Assembly (NCBI GenBank): GCA_036417435.1
Contig: CM070904.1
Span: forward strand, 44,895,908 to 44,959,907
Direction of reading: 5' to 3'
Source of the DNA: Inia geoffrensis
Taxonomy: Eukaryota > Chordata > Mammalia > Artiodactyla > Iniidae
Length of the DNA: 64,000 nt
Shown: positions 1-12,087 of the stretch, piece by piece
How the letters are laid out: each line of letters begins with the position of its first letter
Position numbering within the stretch: position 1 is the stretch's first letter
Made by a program: the position numbers and the translations under genes
The notes under the pieces: generated by a model
The model's input: only the letters and a program-made list of their open reading frames with translations
What the model was told of the DNA's origin: nothing
Database searches by the model: none

Positions 1-957
1 AAAAGGAAGAGTGGTTTTCATTGTAGGCATTACAAAGTGGTCAGCCGAGAAGAGAGTTTGCCAAATAAAGATCCGGCCCATATTTGTATTCAGTCCTTAA
101 AATAAGTGCCACAGCATTTTTGTTCTCTCTTGCTGATTTATATTTTCATGAATTTACCTGATCTTATCAAAATGTTATTCATTTCAGTTTTATTATTCAA
201 TTTTCACAGTCAAGATACCAATGTCTAGACAGGCCTTATCAAATAGTGCTCCTAGTTTTTTTCCTAGTTCATTTCCCCAATTTTAGAAGTGTATTTCTTT
301 TACAGATTAAGCTTTTTACTTTAATTTATCCTAAGCCTTACTTTCTTCCATACAGAAACTTCCAGTTTTCTTTTTTGACAGCAAGGAGTACCTTGACTGA
401 TAGCATTCAACTGCTGTGTTGAAACAATCAGCTGGCTTATCTTACATTAGTACATTTTTGATTAGTTTTACCCATTACATGCGAAAGAATATGACAAAAA
501 TGTAATGATCTTAGGTATTCCATCTGGGCCCATAATTCTGTCTAGATTATAGAATATAGGCTTTGCAGGAAAGAATCTGAGAATTCTGGATAAGAGTTAC
601 AACACAGACATGGATAAAAGTATGAAATTAGTTCAATGTAAATATGCTGCTTACCAATTCTAAACAACATAGATGTGTCAGGATGGCATATGCTTGACCA
701 CATATGTTTAATATACGATTAAAATATGTTAATAATATTTTTACTTATAAAATGTTTTAAAATTGGATAAAATCATATTATCTTGGGCAGCTTTTAAAAT
801 AGTGGAAACAGAAAGTCAAACTACTTAAACCAGTTATCCTGAACCCAACCAGTAAACTTACATAACAGAACTCTGAGTATATTCATATTCTTCATGGTGA
901 CACAATGATAAAGAGATATTAAACAAACTGAGAAGCACATAAACAGAGGTTAACAAG
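1..957. other. AT-rich non-coding stretch
   Basis: No open frame of note, repeat family, RNA gene or CpG-rich segment was recognised here. Base composition matches the rest of the non-repeat background. Confidence 0.6.
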
Positions 958-1195
958 GTAGTGTAGTATAGTAGTTAAAAAACACAATTTTTTATGACAA
1001 ACATATTGGTTGACATCCACAATCTGCTACTTACTAGTTGTGTGATCTACCCTGAAAAGTGTTCTTGACCTTTCTAAGTCTCAGGTTTCTCACCTAGAAA
1101 ATGATCATAGGGATAGTAACCCTAAAAAATCCTTTTGGAAGAAAAGATCAGATAGTGTTAGCAAAGTACCAAGTACGTTCTGATTCTTGGTAAAT
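958..1195 (+). mobile_element. MIR SINE, near full length, degraded
   Basis: The MIR landmarks occur in order: 'gtagtatagtagttaa' head, the core 'ctgctacttactagttgtgtga', then 'tctaagtctcaggtttctc' and 'aaaatgatcatagggatagta'. MIR is an ancient tRNA-derived mammalian SINE mobilised by L2. Substitutions and small gaps throughout fit an old fixed copy. Confidence 0.8.
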
Positions 1196-1369
1196 AATGA
1201 TTTCTTTTCTGAAAAATATACTTTGTTATTATATTTGTAGGATTTGTTAAGGTATATCATAGTTCCTGTATACATTTCTTGAGTCTGTGGAATTAGCTAG
1301 TGATAATTACTTATCATCATGATGTGCAGGACTGGAAAAGCTATGTGCATTACCCATGACTAGAATATG

Positions 1370-1610
1370 GTGGTGGCTAAAATGTTAGAATCAGAGTTGA
1401 GATTTACCCTATGACTTCTACTGATTATTTATAAGGCTTTATCACAATAACTGAGCCTATTTGGAACCTACTTTTACAGAGGCAGAATGAAGTTACTAGG
1501 GGTACCTGCCTCATGGGGTTACTGGAAGGTTAAATGGCAGAATATGTGTAAAGCACTTGCCACAATTCTCGGGACATGCAAAGTTAGTTACTAATATAAA
1601 TAAAACACTC
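1370..1610 (+). mobile_element. MIR SINE, 3' part
   Basis: The segment 'acctgcctcatggggttact' followed by 'ggttaaatggcagaatatgt' and 'aaagcacttgccac' follows the second half of the MIR consensus. The tRNA-like head is hard to trace. Confidence 0.65.
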
Positions 1611-2244
1611 GTCTTCAACTGTTCAGGATAAGTGGGATCTGTACTTTGCAAAGCAAATCTGGAGAATAGATAATGAATCCAAACGATTCAACAGGATAAA
1701 AATAGGTAGGACTGATAGCATAGCTTATAATTTTCAAAAAAAATCAATTATGATGAAACTTCCATGAGCGAGGTATTTTTCTGCTCCTTGATGGGCCTCT
1801 AGATGGTTTTATATATATGCAGAGTTATGTAACATCTCCATCTTACAAGAGTTCTAAATCTAAAAGGGGATGTAATTACATATAAATAATTAACCAAGCC
1901 TTTATACATGATGATCAAGTGGACTGCAGTACTAGAAGTGCAACTGAAGTTCGGAGGAAGGAGAGAAAAACCATTGTCCAGAGCAGCTTGGGCAAATTTT
2001 ATTAATGTCATTTATGATTACTGAAGCGTTCATAAGTTGAAATATTCAGAGGCATACTAAAACAGGGGAGGAAAACCAGCATAAATTATGTTCAGGTAAT
2101 AATTAGTAGAAATATATGGATGGTGGGTGTAGAGGTTTAGAAAATGTAAATGGTTGGAAATAAAACTGAAAGGGGCCAGACACTGCAGTGTAATATCTAA
2201 CATATTAATGTTATCATTGTTGGTTTCATTTATATGTCTCCTCC
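1611..2244. other. No feature recognised
   Basis: Unique-looking AT-rich DNA. The minus-strand open frame of 70 codons at 1799-2011 has no family resemblance or splice context and is taken as chance. Confidence 0.5.
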
Positions 2245-2340
2245 AATAGACTAAGTCATTGAGAGCAGAGATTCTGCCTTTCATCTCATTATCCAGATGC
2301 CTAGCATGGTGCCTGGCTTCTTTAACCATTCACTGTTTAT
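2245..2340 (+). mobile_element. L2 LINE 3' end fragment
   Basis: 'gagcagagattctgcctttc' and 'gcctagcatggtgcctggct' match the characteristic L2 3' terminus (gagggcagggactgtgtctt ... gcctagcacagtgcctggca). Non-coding 3' end only. Confidence 0.6.
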
Positions 2341-2389
2341 TTATTCCCCTTTATCCATAAGGTAGCTGTACTATGGCATTTACAGACTC

Positions 2390-2640
2390 AAGGGATAAAG
2401 ACAAGTAAATAAGTAATTACCATACCAAATGGTATGTGTTATGACAGGGGAAATACAGCGTTCAGTGGGAAAAAAATATCAGCGGTGTCTTGGAATATTT
2501 CCTGAAGGAAATTATATCTATGTTGAGACCTACATGTTAAGTAGAAATTTACCAGGCAGAGTGGGGAGAAAGAGTCCTCTTTAAAGACAAATAGGTTGTA
2601 AAAAAGGTCCAAAACTGAGAAAGGACACAGCACAGTCAGG
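2390..2640 (+). repeat. Ancient mammalian interspersed repeat, family not named
   Basis: The order of landmarks ('tgttatgacaggggaaatac', 'tatgttgagacctacatg', 'taccaggcagagtggggaga', ending 'aaggacacagcac') follows a common ancient mammalian repeat whose copies also seem to lie at 3270, 6081, 37320, 51640 and 58840. I recognise the pattern but cannot give its family name safely. Confidence 0.45.
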
Positions 2641-2789
2641 GAACTAAGGGAAGTTTGGGTTGATAAAAACAAGATTATGTCTGTCTCCTCAATATTTTCT
2701 TCCCGTTTTTCTCAACACATGTTTTCTTTTGGACTGTATGAATTTTAAATAAATTCATTTTCCTATCTTTCAAACTATAACTTTTTGCT

Positions 2790-2826
2790 TGTGTGTGTAT
2801 GTGTGTGAGAGAAAGAGAGGGAGATG
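2790..2826. repeat. Imperfect (TG)n-(GA)n microsatellite
   Basis: Alternating gt units, interrupted by 'tat', pass directly into ga/gaaag units. Short and interrupted. Confidence 0.7.
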
Positions 2827-4344
2827 GCGCTAGGGATACAATGTATACTTAAGTTCTCACAGCCTACTTAGAGTTAACATTTTACTAGTTCACATGAAAT
2901 GCAGATATCTCACTACTTTATGGATCCATCTATTCTCTTTTCCTCCCAATATTTAATGTTACAGTTGCCAGGTGTATTACACTTACACATATTATAAACC
3001 TAACAGGACAATGTTATAATTTTTGTTTTTTGAACTGTCTTTATGTATTTTACAGAAATTAGGAGAAAAACCATATTCTATTTACTCAGGTAGCAAGGCT
3101 GGAAGAAAGAAGGAAACAATCGAAATTAAGAATGTAGAAATAGAGTCACTTTTTTCTTCCACACAGCAGTAGAAAATTCTATTTCCCTGTATCAAAACTT
3201 CAAACGAGTAAAGTGGGAAAAGAAAACACAAGAGAAAAAATCATCTAAGTAACTTTTGAATGAACCCTTATATATATTTACTGTGTTTCTATTACAGATT
3301 AAGATACTATTGTAGGTGCCTTGAGTGGTGGTGGGGGGCATAAAGATTAAGCCAACATCCTGTAAACGATGAGTTTACAGCCTACTAGTTCTCTGTGTCC
3401 TCTGAAATTGACTATATTCAATGCTCTGAACTTGTGACTACATCTTAATTTTTTTCTAACTTTACCTACTTAGGATATTTGCTTTCAGCTAATTCGATGC
3501 TCACAACTCGCAAATTTATACGTCTTGTATCTACAGCATTTTCTACCCTAGATGAATTCACTTCACCGGAACAGAAGAGCCAGCAGGGCTTCACTCTTAA
3601 GGCCTGCCTCTCAGAAAGAAGGCTTTCCTTCATATTTCTACATCACATTTGACCCAGATTAGTTATTATTAGTGTCGTGTGGTTCTAAGTTCTAGGGTCA
3701 CTAAAAAGCGGCCTCCAGCTTCATGAGGTCTAAAACCCTTGCAACTGATGTGTCTGCACATGTAATTTGTAAATTAAAAGGCTTTCTTGATTTTTCCTTC
3801 ACTACACCTGGAGAATGTTTTGATAATGACACTATGAAGCAACACAATTTAGATAAATAAGTAGCTGTGGATTTTTTAAAGAATTCAAACGCATAAAAAA
3901 GTTATCTGGATACATAATAATCCTACATAAATTACAAAATGGTGCTAGAATATGTAGTATTATTTCTGTTACCACTTACATTTATTACATCTTCTCATTA
4001 ATTGAGTTTACTTTTGAATTTCATTTCTAGTATTGAGGCATATATTCATCACATGGTTTCAGATATTTGATTACACTAGCAAAGAAAAAGGACTCTGCTT
4101 CAGAAAAAATATACAACCTTGGAATATTCGCTGTGTTATATTATATACAGTATGTACTCACTTCTTCTTTATACTTTAAAGATTCTGTAAGGAGGTGAAA
4201 AATTGGGAAAAGATAGAACAGTAAAGCTCAACAGCAATAATGAACAATAGGATTATGGATGTGGGGACACAGATCCTCTCTGGAGCTTGTAGAATATCTG
4301 AGTATATGAGTTTTTGTTTATTTCTCCCTACTCTGATTTTATAT
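2827..4344. other. Mostly unique non-coding DNA
   Basis: Apart from the repeat fragment at 3270-3395, no recognisable repeat, gene or RNA was found. Confidence 0.5.
3270..3395 (+). repeat. Fragment of the same unnamed ancient repeat (5' part)
   Basis: 'tactattgtaggtgccttga ... ggggcataaagattaa ... gatgagtttacagcctacta' parallels the 'gtgctaggtgctggggata ... gagcttacagtctagt' opening of the unnamed ancient repeat also seen at 6081. Confidence 0.35.
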
Positions 4345-4600
4345 ATTTGCTACTTACTAATGCTAACAATGTACCAAATACTGTTATTTCTGTGCATATT
4401 GCATTTTATCTTCACTGCAAACCTACATGGGGATTTTGTTTTGTTTGGTTTTGTTTTTCTTCCCTATTTAATGGAGGAAGAAATTGAGGCTCGAAGAGTT
4501 TAAATAATTTGTACTCTTTCTCAAAGCTCATAATAAAAAGTGAGAATTCAGGCCAAGGTCTATAAGATTTCACAGTCTTTACTTACAATCATTCAACACA
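4345..4600 (-). mobile_element. MIR SINE, reverse orientation
   Basis: The reverse complement of the MIR core is visible: 'gtaccaaatactgttatttc', 'attttatcttcactgcaaac', 'ggaggaagaaattgaggctc' and a tail resembling 'gggattcaaacccaggtct'. A T/G-rich patch (gttttgtttggttttg) interrupts it. The 87-codon plus-strand open frame at 4240-4503 runs through this element and is not a gene. Confidence 0.65.
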
Positions 4601-6080
4601 GTTCTACCTCTTGCTTCATGAGAGGAACACAGAAAATAAAGGTTATCTAAAGAATTGGTTAATTAGGGTGAAAATCTCCTTTGTATTTAGAAAGCAACAG
4701 CTCTATTTCATGGTGGAAATTCCTAGACATGAAGGATTTTTTAAACAAAGTAGATGACTATAGTAGAAATAACCTTAAAACTAAAATATCATCTACCAAG
4801 CTTTCTAAAAACATTCCAGAAAGTGCTAGCATTTATTACTTATATTTTAATTACAAATATATATGTTTTGGATAGGAGACTAGTATTAATTTAATGATGG
4901 GTTGTTTACATGGTACATTAGTAATAAATAATGGCTATTTTTCTTTGCCTTTATTCAGCGCTGTATTTATTATAAGGTGGGAGGCAACTGAATAACAATA
5001 ATTCCACAGCCTTGACAACCAGTAAAGTAAAATTCTGAGGAAGCACTTTTATGTGGATACCAGTTCTTATTCATTTGATTTCTGCTAGGGTAGTGTCTGT
5101 ACTCTAAGAATTAATTTGAAATATTTGGACCTGAAAATATTAAACAGGTATCAGTGGTCCAGTAATAAACAAACACAAAACCCCCAAAATCTAGAACTAG
5201 TTTCCTCAGATTTATGAAACACGGAGATTTTTAATTTTCATTTTGAGAATGAATACGGACTTCATGTTAAAGAGAGTTTTTACTATGGGGCAGATGATTA
5301 ATTTCCAGCTCCTCAAAAGAATAAGCCCAAATATTAACTTCAACATAAGCCTGCCTTCTAACAAATGTAAAATGCCATGTTTCAAGCCAAGTGAAACAGA
5401 AAATCCTCTAAAGAAATTTATCTCCATTCTTGAGTATAAGGTATGTCATTTCTCTCTTGAAAACCACTTATCTCAAAGGCAGTGTTACCACTCTCACTTT
5501 TGGGGTTAAAAATAAAGTCTTCAAACGGTAATTTGGGAATCAAAATAGAAATGCAAAGGATAAAAAACACTCCTCTTAGAATTACATACAACTTTCAGAT
5601 GAGATATTCCTGGCTTCAGATAGTAATACTAGAGGAAGTTTCTACTCTAGGTAAAAAGCTCATTCCAGATTTTATTTTATTAATGTAATTAAAATAGTTT
5701 TTGAGAAGAAATCATGTTGAAAAGGATCAACATTAAGGTAATTTGCTTTTATGAATTGTTTCATAATATAATTTTTCTAGAGCCTTTATCTTTATGAATA
5801 TCTACTTCCAGCTTGATAAAACAGCTGCTCAACTTTTCTAGTTCTATATCTTGAGGTTTTGTGTAATTTTTTATGTCATTCTATTATTTAAAAATATTAG
5901 AACTCTGTTTTCTATCAATGTTCCATAATTGTTGAAGACATGTGGAAACTAAAGTCACACATTTTAAGGCTATATTCTAATTTTATGACAAAATATACTG
6001 CCCATTATGCTGTATTGGCTCGTTAAAACTAGTTTTGGGTTTAAATTTTTTGCTTTATTACAAAACATCTCCTGATTCAA
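4601..6080. other. Unique AT-rich DNA
   Basis: No repeat or RNA recognised. Small overlapping open frames between 5212 and 5688 on both strands are 68-88 codons with no motif and are what chance gives at this composition. Confidence 0.5.
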
Positions 6081-6260
6081 CAAATATTTACTTCAATATT
6101 CCTTATACAACACACTAGGGGACAGGTGCTTAGGGAATGGACATAACCAAAGCTGCTCCTCTATCCAACAGTAGCTCAGTATAATAAGAAAATAAAATCT
6201 GCCCCTCCCTCCCCTGATAAGCAATAATAAAGGTGCGTTGGGGATAAAGGGAAGAGCTAT
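6081..6260 (+). repeat. Fragment of the unnamed ancient repeat
   Basis: 'caacacactaggggacaggt', 'gcttagggaatggacataac' and a later 'aataataaaggtgcg' follow the opening portion of the repeat also seen at 58840. Truncated just before the SINE insertion. Confidence 0.35.
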
Positions 6261-6286
6261 CTAACTCCAAAAAGAATAGAATGGAA

Positions 6287-6509
6287 GGGAATTTCCTGGT
6301 GGTCCAATGGTTAGGAATCTGTGCTTCTACTGCAGGGGGTCCAGATTTAATCGTTAGTCAGGGAACTAAGATCCTGCAAGCTGCACGATGTGGCAAAAAA
6401 AATGAGACAAAACAAAAAAAGACCAAAAAGCAAAAAATAAAAATAAAAAAAACACAAATCAAACAAAAAACAAGGAAAACCAAAAACAAAAGAAACAAAC
6501 AAAAAACAT
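6287..6509 (+). mobile_element. CHR-family SINE, short type, with A-rich tail
   Basis: The body 6287-6394 starts 'gggaatttcctggtggtcca' and ends 'gcacgatgtggc', as in the short CHR/tRNA-Glu-derived SINEs of cetartiodactyls. A degenerate A-rich tail (aaaac/aaacaa units) runs to about 6509. An 11-bp TSD, 'atagaatggaa', is at 6276-6286 and 6510-6520. Moved in trans by L1 proteins. Open frames on both strands through the tail are simple-sequence artefacts. Confidence 0.85.
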
Positions 6510-6612
6510 ATAGAATGGAAAAGAGAGAAAAAAGAATAAATTCACTGAGGAGAAACCTAACAAATAATATCTCAGCCAGATGATCAACGTCAACATCAAC
6601 AGTCACAACTCC

Positions 6613-6934
6613 TGTTGATAGTATGTGCTTTAATATGACATGGTGAAAATGGCTCTTTCCCTCTGTTATCGTCCTATCAATAACCTATATCCCCAGTATT
6701 ATCATGAGAAAATCATCAGACAGATTCCAATAGTAGGTCATACTTCAAAACATCTGATCAGTACTCCTCAAAATTGTTAAAGTCATCAAGGGCTGAAAAA
6801 CTACTACAGCCAAGAGGAACCTAAGTAGACATGATAACTAAATGCACGGTAGAATCCTGGATGAGATCTTAGAACAGATAAAGGACATTAGGTAAGATCT
6901 AAGAGAATCTTAATGAACTATGAACATTAATTAA
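6613..6934 (+). mobile_element. Old L1 (L1M-type) 3'UTR fragment
   Basis: 'gtgctttaatatgacatggt', 'catgagaaaatcatcagaca', 'gacatgataactaaatgca', 'atcctggatgagatcttaga' and 'aaaggacattaggtaa' follow the 3' end of an ancient mammalian L1. L1-A is inserted at its right side, so this piece is older than L1-A. The exact subfamily is not assigned. Confidence 0.6.
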
Positions 6935-7040
6935 CATTATCAAGATAGACTCATCCACCAGAGGGCAGGAGGAGAAGCAAGAAGAACTACAATCCTGCAG
7001 CCTGTGGAACAAAAACCACATTCACAGAAAGATAAACAAG

Positions 7041-7941
7041 GTAAAAAGGCAGAGGGCTATGTGCCAGATGAAGGAACAAAATAAAACCGCAGGAAAACAA
7101 CTACATGAAGGGGAGATAGGCAACATTCCAGAAAAAGAATTCAGAATAACGATAGCGAAGATGATCCACGACCTCGGAAAAAGAATGGAGGCAAAGATCA
7201 AGAAGATGCAAGAAATGTTTAACAAAGACCTAGAAGAATTAAAGAACAAACAAACAGAGATGAACAATACAATAACTGAAATGAAAAATACACTAGAAGG
7301 AATCAACAGCAGAATAAGTGAGGAAGAAGAACGAATAAGTGACCTGGAAGACAACAGTGGAATTCACTGCCACAAAACAGAATAAAGAAAAAAGAACGAA
7401 AATAAATGAAGACAGCCTAAGAGACCTCTGGGACAACATAAAACATAACAACATTTGCATTATAAGGGTCCCAGAAGAAGAGAGACAGAAGGGACCCAAG
7501 AAAATATTTGAAGAGATTATAGTCGAAAACTTCCCTAACATGGGAAAGGAAATAGCCAACCAAGTCCAGGAAGTGCAGAGAGTCCAAGGCAGGATAAACC
7601 CAAGGAGAAACATGCTGAGACACATAGTAATTAAATTGGCAAAAATTAAAAGACAAAGAAAAATTACTGAAAGCAGCAAGGGAAAAACGACAAATAACAT
7701 ACAAGGAAACTCCCATAAGGTTAACAGCTGATTTCTCAGCAGAAACTCTAAAGGCCAGAAGGGAGTGGCATGACATATTTAAAGTGATGAAAGGGAAGAA
7801 CCTACAACCAAGATATTCTACCCAGCAAGGATCTCATTCAGATTCGATGGAGAAATCAAAAGCTTTACAGACAAGTAAAAGCTAAGAGAATTCAGCACCA
7901 CCAAACCAGCTCTACAACAACTGCTAACGGAACTTCTCTAA
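7041..7941 (+). pseudogene. L1-A ORF1 (RNA-binding chaperone), broken
   Basis: L1 ORF1 protein is a trimeric coiled-coil RNA chaperone that coats L1 RNA. The first codon of the alignable frame is GTA (7041) where related L1 copies have ATG; the next in-frame ATG is at 7059. The first segment (7059-7385) shows the coiled-coil heptads (IKKMQEMFNKDLEELKNKQT) and ends SDLEDNSG, where a small deletion near 7355 shifts the frame. A second segment (about 7339-7731) carries RRM-region residues (SLRDLWDNIKH, FEEIIVENFPNMGKE) and shifts again near 7660. The C-terminal piece runs to TAA at 7939-7941. About 300 codons in all, close to the usual length. Not functional. Confidence 0.9.
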
Positions 7942-8000
7942 GTAGGAAAAACAAGAGAAGAAAAGGACCTAAAAAAAGCAACCTCAAAACAATTAAGAAA

Positions 8001-9564
8001 ATGGTTATAGGAACATACATATCAATAATTACCTTAAACGTGAATAGATTAAATGCTCCAACCAAAAGACACAGGCTCGCTGAATGCATACAAAAACAAG
8101 ACCCATATACATGCTATCTACAAGAAACCCACTTCAGATCTAGGGACACATGAAGACTGAAAGTGAGGGGATGGAAAAAGATATTCCATGCAAATGGAAA
8201 TCACAAGAAAGCTGGAGTAGCAATACTCATATCAGATAAAATAGACTTTAAGATAAAGAATGTTACAAGACACAAGGAAGGACATTACATAATGATCAAG
8301 GGATCAATCCAAGAAGAAGATATAACAATTATAAATATATATGCTCCCAACAAAGAAGCACCTAAATACATAAGGCAACTGCTAACAGCTATAAAAGAGG
8401 AAATCGACAGTAACACAATAATAGTGGGGGACTTAATACCTCACTTAAACTAATGGACGGTTCATCCAAACCGAAATTTAATAAGGAAACACAAGCTTTA
8501 AATGACACAATAGGCCAGAAAGACTTGATATTTATAGGACATTCTGTCCAAAAACTTCAGATTACACTTTCTTCTCAAGTACACACAGAACATTCTCCAG
8601 GATAGATCACATCTTCAGTCACATATCAAGCCTCAGTAAATTTAAGAAAATTGAAATCATATCAAGCATCTTTTCTGACCACAACTCTATGAGATTAGAA
8701 ATCAATTACAGGGAACAAAACATAAAAAACACAAACACATGGAGGTTAAACAATCCGTTACTAAATAACCAAGAGATCACTGAAGAAATCACGAAGTACC
8801 TAGAGACAAATGACAATGAAAACGCAATGAATCAAAACCTATGGGATACAGCAAAAGCAGTTCTAAGAGGGAAGTATATAGCAATGCAAGCCTACCATAA
8901 GAAACAAGAAAAATCTCAAATAAACAATCTAACCTTACACCTAAAGGAACTAGAGAAAGAAAAACAAACAAAAGCCAAAGTTAGAAGGAAAGAAATCATA
9001 AAGATCAGACCAGAAATAAATGAAGTAGAAACGAAGAAAACAATAGCAAAGATCAATAAAACTAACAGCTGGTTCTTTCAGAAGACAAAATTGATAAACC
9101 ATTAGCTAGACTCATCAAGAAAAAGAGGAAGAGGACTCAAATCAATAACATTACAAATGGAAAAGGAGAACTTACAACAGGCACCACAGAAATACAAAGC
9201 ATCCTAAGAGACTACTACAAGCAACTCTATGCCAATAAAATGGACAACCCGGAAGAAAAGGACAAATTTGTAGAAAGGTATAACCTTCCAAGACTGAAGC
9301 AGGAAGAAACAGAAAATATGAACGGACCAATCACAAGTAATGAAATTGAAACTCTGATTAAAAATCTTCCAACAGGGGCTTCCCTGGTGGCGCAGTGGTT
9401 GAGATCCGCCTGCCGATGCAGGGGACACAGGTTCGCGCCCCGGTCCGGGAAGATCCCACATGCTGTGGAGGGGCTGGGCCCGTGAGCCATGGCTGCTGAG
9501 CCTGCGTGTCCGGAGCCTGTGCTCCGCAACGGGAGAGGCCACAACAGTGAGAGTCCCGCGTACT

Positions 9565-9601
<37 letters not shown>

Positions 9602-12007
9602 CCAACAAACAAAAGTCCAGGACCAGATGGCTTCACAGGTGAATTCTATCAAACATTTAGAGAAGAGCTAACACCCATCCTTCTCAAACTCTTCCAAAAA
9701 ATTGCAGAGGAAGGATCACTCCCAAACTCATTCTATGAGGCCACCATCACCCTGATACCAAAGCCAAACAAAGATATTACAAAAAAGAAAATTACAGACC
9801 AATATCACTTATAAATATAGATGCAAAAATTCTCAACAATATACTAGCAAACAGAATCCAACAACACATTAAAAGGATCATACACCATGATCAAGTGGGA
9901 TTTATCCCAGGGATGCAAGGATTCTTCAATATATGCAAATCAATCAATGTCATACACCATACTAACAAATTGAAGAATAAAAACCATATGATCATCTCAA
10001 TAGATGCAGAACAAGTTTTTGACAACACCGATTTATAATAAAAACTCGCCAGATGTGGGCATAGGGGGAACCTACCTCAACATAATAAAGGCCATATACG
10101 ACAAACCCACAGCAAACATCATTCTCAATGGTGAAAAACTGAAAGAATTTTCTCTAAGATGAGGAACACGGCAAGAATGTCCATTCTCACCACTATTATC
10201 CAACACAGTTTTGGAAGTCCTAGCCATGGCAACTGGAGAAGAAAAAGAAATAAAAGGAATATAAATTGGAAAAGAAGAAGTAAAACTGTCACTGTTTGCA
10301 GAAGACATGATACTATACATAGAGAATCCTAAAGATGCCACCAGAAAACTACTAGAGCTAATCAATGAATCTGGTAAAGTTGCAGGATACAAAATTAATG
10401 CACAGAAATCTCTTGCATTCCTATACACTAATGATGAAAAATCTCAAAGAGAAATTAAGGAAACACTCCCATTTACCACTGCAACAGAAAGAAATACCTA
10501 GGAATAAACCTACCTAAGGAGACAAAAGACCTGTATGCAGAAAACTATGACACTGATGAAAGAAATTAAGGATGATACAAACAGTTGGAGGGATATACCA
10601 TATTCTTGGACTGAAAGAATCAATATTGTGAAAATGACTATATTACCCAAAGCAATCTATAGATTCAATGCAATCCCTATCAAATTACCAATGGCATTTT
10701 TTACAGAACTAGAACAAAAAATCTTAAAATTTGTATGGAGACACTAAGGACCCTGAATAGCCAAAGCAGTCTTGAGGGAAAAATGGAGCTAGAGGAATCA
10801 GACTCCCTAACTTCAGACTATACTACAAAGCTACAGTAATCAACACAATATGGTACTGGCACAAAAACAGAGATATAGATCAATGGAACAGGGTAGAAAG
10901 CCCAGAGATAAACCCATGCACCTATGGTCAACTAATCTATGACAAAGGAGGCAAGAATATACAATGGAGAAAAGACAGTCTCTTCAATAAGCGGTGCTGG
11001 GAAAACTGGACAGCTACATGTAAAAGTATGAAATTAGAACACTCCCTAACACCATATACAAAAATAAACTCAAAATGGATTAGAGACTTAAATGTAAAAC
11101 CAGATACTATAAAACTCTTAGAGGAAAACATAGGAAGAACACTCTTTGACATAAATCACAGCAAGATCTTTTTTGATCCACCTCCTAGAGTAATGGAAAT
11201 AAAAACAAAAATAAACAAATGGGACCTAGTGAAACTTAAAAGCTTTTGCAAAGCAAAGGACACTACAAGCAAGACGAAAAGTCAACCCTCAGTGTGGGAG
11301 AAAATATTTGCAAACGAATCAACGGACAAAGGATTAATCTCCAAAATATATAAACAGCTCATGCAGCTCAATATTAAAAAAACAAACAACCCAATCCAAA
11401 ATGGACAGAAGACCTAAATAGACATTTCTCCAAAGAAGACATACAGATGGTCATGAAGCACATGAAAAGCTGCTCAACATCACTAATTATTAGAGAAATG
11501 CAAATCAAAACTACAATGAGGTTATCACCTCACAGCAGTTAGAATGGGCATCATCAGAAAATCTACAAACAACAAATGCTAGAGAGGGGGTGGAGGAAAG
11601 GAAACCCTCTTGCACTGTTGGTGGGAATGTCAATTGATACAGCCACTATGGAGAACAGTATGAAAGTTCCTTAAAAAACTAAAAACAGAGTTACCATATG
11701 ACTGAGCAATCCCACTACTGGGCATATACCCAGAGAAAACCATAATTCAAAAAGACACATGCACCCCAATGTTCACTGCAGCACTATTTACAATAGCCAG
11801 GTCATGGAAGCAACCTAAATGCTCACGGACAGACAAATGGATAAAGAAGATGTGGCACATACACACAATGGAGTATTACTCAGCCATAAAAAGGAACGAA
11901 ATTGGGTCATTTGCAGACACGAGGATGAATCTAGAGACCATCCTACAGAGTGCAGTCAGAAAGAGATAAACAAATATCATACATTAACACATATATGTGG
12001 AACCTAG
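8001..12007 (+). pseudogene. L1-A ORF2 (endonuclease/reverse transcriptase), broken
   Basis: ORF2 protein nicks DNA at TT/AAAA sites and primes reverse transcription there. ATG at 8001 opens an APE-type endonuclease with QETH at 8121-8132 and SDH at 8674-8682 both intact, but TGA at about 8150 already stops the frame. The RT active-site box at 10295-10306 reads FAED, not FADD, so one catalytic Asp is replaced by Glu. Later segments include [14 protein letters not shown] (10657-10698) and the terminal region ending ICGT plus TAG at 12005. A CHR SINE with its TSD adds 233 bp at 9375-9607; without it the locus is about 1,258 codons, the usual ORF2 size. Many stops and frameshifts. Confidence 0.92.
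9375..9592 (+). mobile_element. CHR-family SINE inserted in L1-A ORF2
   Basis: Starts 'ggggcttccctggtggcgca'. The tRNA-like head has an A-box-like 'tggcgcagtgg' and a B-box-like 'ggttcgcgccc'; the body ends 'gagagtcccgcgtactgc', followed by an uninterrupted run of about 26 A before the TSD. The 15-bp TSD 'aaaaatcttccaaca' is perfect (9360-9374 and 9593-9607). The target start, TTAAAAA, suits the L1 endonuclease. The perfect TSD and pure tail suggest a fairly recent event. Antisense open frames over this SINE (9204-9652) are artefacts. Confidence 0.96.
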
Positions 12008-12087
12008 AGAACTGGTTCAGATGAACCGGTTTAAAGGGCAGAAATTGAGACACAGATGTAGAGAAGAAACCTATGGACACCAAGGGG

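Noticed and set aside
4240..4503. 87-codon plus-strand frame with membrane-like stretches
   Set aside because: It runs through a reverse-oriented MIR and has no start or splice support.
6281..6606. Lys-rich and Phe-rich frames of 82-100 codons
   Set aside because: Translations of the A-rich tail of a SINE on the two strands.
9385..9440. Possible tRNA gene, based on A-box and B-box-like motifs
   Set aside because: The motifs belong to the tRNA-derived head of a SINE with A-tail and TSD; no cloverleaf with intact acceptor stem was seen. The same applies to the other CHR copies.
9204..9652. Minus-strand frames of up to 141 codons with poly-Phe
   Set aside because: They are the reverse strand of a CHR SINE and its A-tail within L1-A.
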